NCBI GenBank assembly: GCA_016844515.1
Contig: JAERMP010000185.1
Location: 1-5,998, forward strand
Direction of reading: 5' to 3'
Source: Thermoleophilia bacterium
Lineage (GTDB): Bacteria > Actinomycetota > Thermoleophilia > Gaiellales > Gaiellaceae
DNA: 5,998 bases
A model generated the notes under the pieces. The model did not search any database, was not told the DNA's origin, and saw only the letters and a list, made by a program, of their open reading frames with translations. How positions within the stretch are numbered: position 1 is the first letter of the stretch; every line of letters starts with the position of its first letter. The position numbers were made by a program, and so were the translations under genes. Shown piece after piece: positions 5,177 to 5,998 of the stretch.

Positions 5177-5833
5177 TCAGGCGGTCTCCCTCTGCTTCAT
5201 GTCGAAGGACGGCTCGTGCGGGCCGGCATCGAGCCGGAACGGCGGGTACTCGCGGGTCATGAACGCCCCGTAGGCGACGACGCGGAGCACCCAGCGGTTG
5301 AGGCCGAGCACGAGGTCGAAGATCTCCTTCGGGTAGCGATCCTTGAACAGCAGCAGGACGCCGGCGACGAGCACGAGGATGCCGACCAGTCCGAGCGACC
5401 ATCCGGCCCCGGCGAAGATCCCCGCGATACAAAATTGCGGGATACCGAGCAACCACCACCCGATGAGGGGGAGGCCGCGGCGCAGGTTCTCCGGGTAGTC
5501 GATCTCGAGCCGCGCCGGGTACTCGGGCACGTCCGCGAGCGTGAACGGCGGGTACTCGTCGGTCCCGAGGGCGCCGAATGTGTAGAAGGCGACCCGCCAC
5601 GTCCAGCGGAGCACGCCCACGTTGAAGTCGAAGATCCCCCGCGGGTAGCGCCCGGTGAACAGCACCGCGAAGAACGCGATCACCGTCAACAGGGCGAAGG
5701 CCAGCCAGAGGAAGAGGAGCACGATGTAGTGGGGAATGGCAAGGAACCACTTGACGAGCCACAGCCAGCGGCTCAAGTGCGGCGCCAGCTCGCCCTCGAG
5801 GGCAACTGACGGTCCACCCGTCGAAACCTGCAT
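5177..5833 (-). CDS. Membrane protein with two tandem DUF4389 repeats
   Basis: A 218-residue integral membrane protein of the DUF4389 family; function unknown. It is built of two copies of one unit. Copy A (about 26-99) has [10 protein letters not shown], a long hydrophobic span (36-60), [10 protein letters not shown] (61-70), [11 protein letters not shown] (76-86) and DEYPPFTL (92-99). Copy B (about 123-201) has [10 protein letters not shown], hydrophobic spans (131-163), [10 protein letters not shown] (165-174), [12 protein letters not shown] (180-191) and REYPPFRL (194-201). Shared motifs are RYPxxIFD, RWxxRVxxY and EYPPFxL. The RYP...EYPPF blocks look like amphipathic or interfacial elements; about four membrane spans are likely. 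ATG 5833 is supported by AGGAGG 9 nt upstream; the frame runs on upstream to 5959 but that part lacks a family match. The F420-type reductase follows 44 nt later, so the two are probably co-transcribed. A link to membrane redox is only a guess. Confidence 0.88.
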   Translation of the reverse strand: MQVSTGGPSVALEGELAPHLSRWLWLVKWFLAIPHYIVLLFLWLAFALLTVIAFFAVLFTGRYPRGIFDFNVGVLRWTWRVAFYTFGALGTDEYPPFTLADVPEYPARLEIDYPENLRRGLPLIGWWLLGIPQFCIAGIFAGAGWSLGLVGILVLVAGVLLLFKDRYPKEIFDLVLGLNRWVLRVVAYGAFMTREYPPFRLDAGPHEPSFDMKQRETA

Positions 5834-5998
5834 TACAAACCACCTCCTCGGGCCAGGTTCTCTCATAGCGGCACCTGGCGTATCGGGGCAAACACGCGTC
5901 GCGATGTGACTAACTACCGATCCACGGCTCCTCGTGCTCGCCGCCGCCTCCCGCGCCAAGCGACATTCAAGAACACTTGCGCACGAGAGGGCCCTCTT
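5834..5998 (-). promoter_or_regulatory. Upstream region of the DUF4389-nitroreductase unit
   Basis: 165 nt up to the window edge. It contains the AGGAGG ribosome site (5848-5843) of the DUF4389 gene and a perfect 12-bp palindrome AGAGGGCCCTCT (5986-5997). No convincing -10/-35 pair or coding frame is seen. Confidence 0.4.

Noticed and set aside
5105..5809. Plus-strand 234-codon Glu/Arg-rich frame
   Set aside because: It is an antisense shadow of the DUF4389 membrane gene; Glu/Arg runs arise from the reverse complement of that frame.
4650..5891. Single 413-residue minus-strand protein
   Set aside because: Its first part is an out-of-frame shadow of the DUF4389 gene. Only the part from ATG 5132 matches the nitroreductase family, and that start has its own ribosome site.
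5910..5966. 18-residue minus-strand frame starting MSLGAGGGG, as a possible leader peptide
   Set aside because: It has no ribosome site, no convincing promoter and a Gly/Glu composition that chance can give.

Overview
The window is high-GC, densely packed chromosomal DNA of actinobacterial type. Evidence: a protein of the F420H2-dependent deazaflavin nitroreductase family, a DUF1918 domain (a mostly actinobacterial family), GTG starts, and apparent leaderless promoters (a TANNNT box 6-9 nt before a start codon with no Shine-Dalgarno sequence). A deep-branching actinobacterium such as Thermoleophilia is possible, but that placement is only an impression.

Layout. (1) Positions 1-3333 hold three minus-strand genes, read right to left. 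First is a pita-bread (M24/creatinase-like) hydrolase that has lost most of its metal ligands. After 67 nt comes a RimK-like ATP-grasp ligase fused in frame to a C-terminal DUF1918 domain, with a strong internal ribosome binding site at the fusion joint. After a 167-nt gap with a GNRA-loop hairpin comes the N-terminal half of a CoA-acylating methylmalonate-semialdehyde dehydrogenase (mmsA), cut by the window edge. (2) Positions 3334-3436 are a divergent promoter region. On the plus strand it leads to a 54-aa exported or membrane-anchored miniprotein with two cysteines, apparently leaderless. (3) Positions 3719-4505 carry a plus-strand toxin-antitoxin pair of HigBA type, toxin first. A second promoter with an imperfect palindrome sits at the toxin/antitoxin junction. 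The toxin region is less GC-rich than its surroundings (35/60 G+C at 3841-3900 against 43/60 at 3001-3060). (4) Positions 4506-4649 lie between convergent genes and hold a long inverted repeat and a tRNA T-arm look-alike. (5) Positions 4650-5833 hold two minus-strand genes, a membrane protein with two DUF4389 repeats followed by the F420-type nitroreductase, probably an operon. Positions 5834-5998 are its upstream region.

The ligase, hydrolase and CoA-acylating dehydrogenase could act in one amide or amino-acid pathway, but no substrate can be read from the sequence. The toxin-antitoxin pair looks like an independent accessory module between housekeeping-type genes. No gap exceeds 300 bases. 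I see no CRISPR array, insertion sequence, rRNA or intact tRNA. The best leads are the altered M24 active site, the ATP-grasp/DUF1918 joint with its internal start, the antitoxin promoter/operator, and the unassigned miniprotein.
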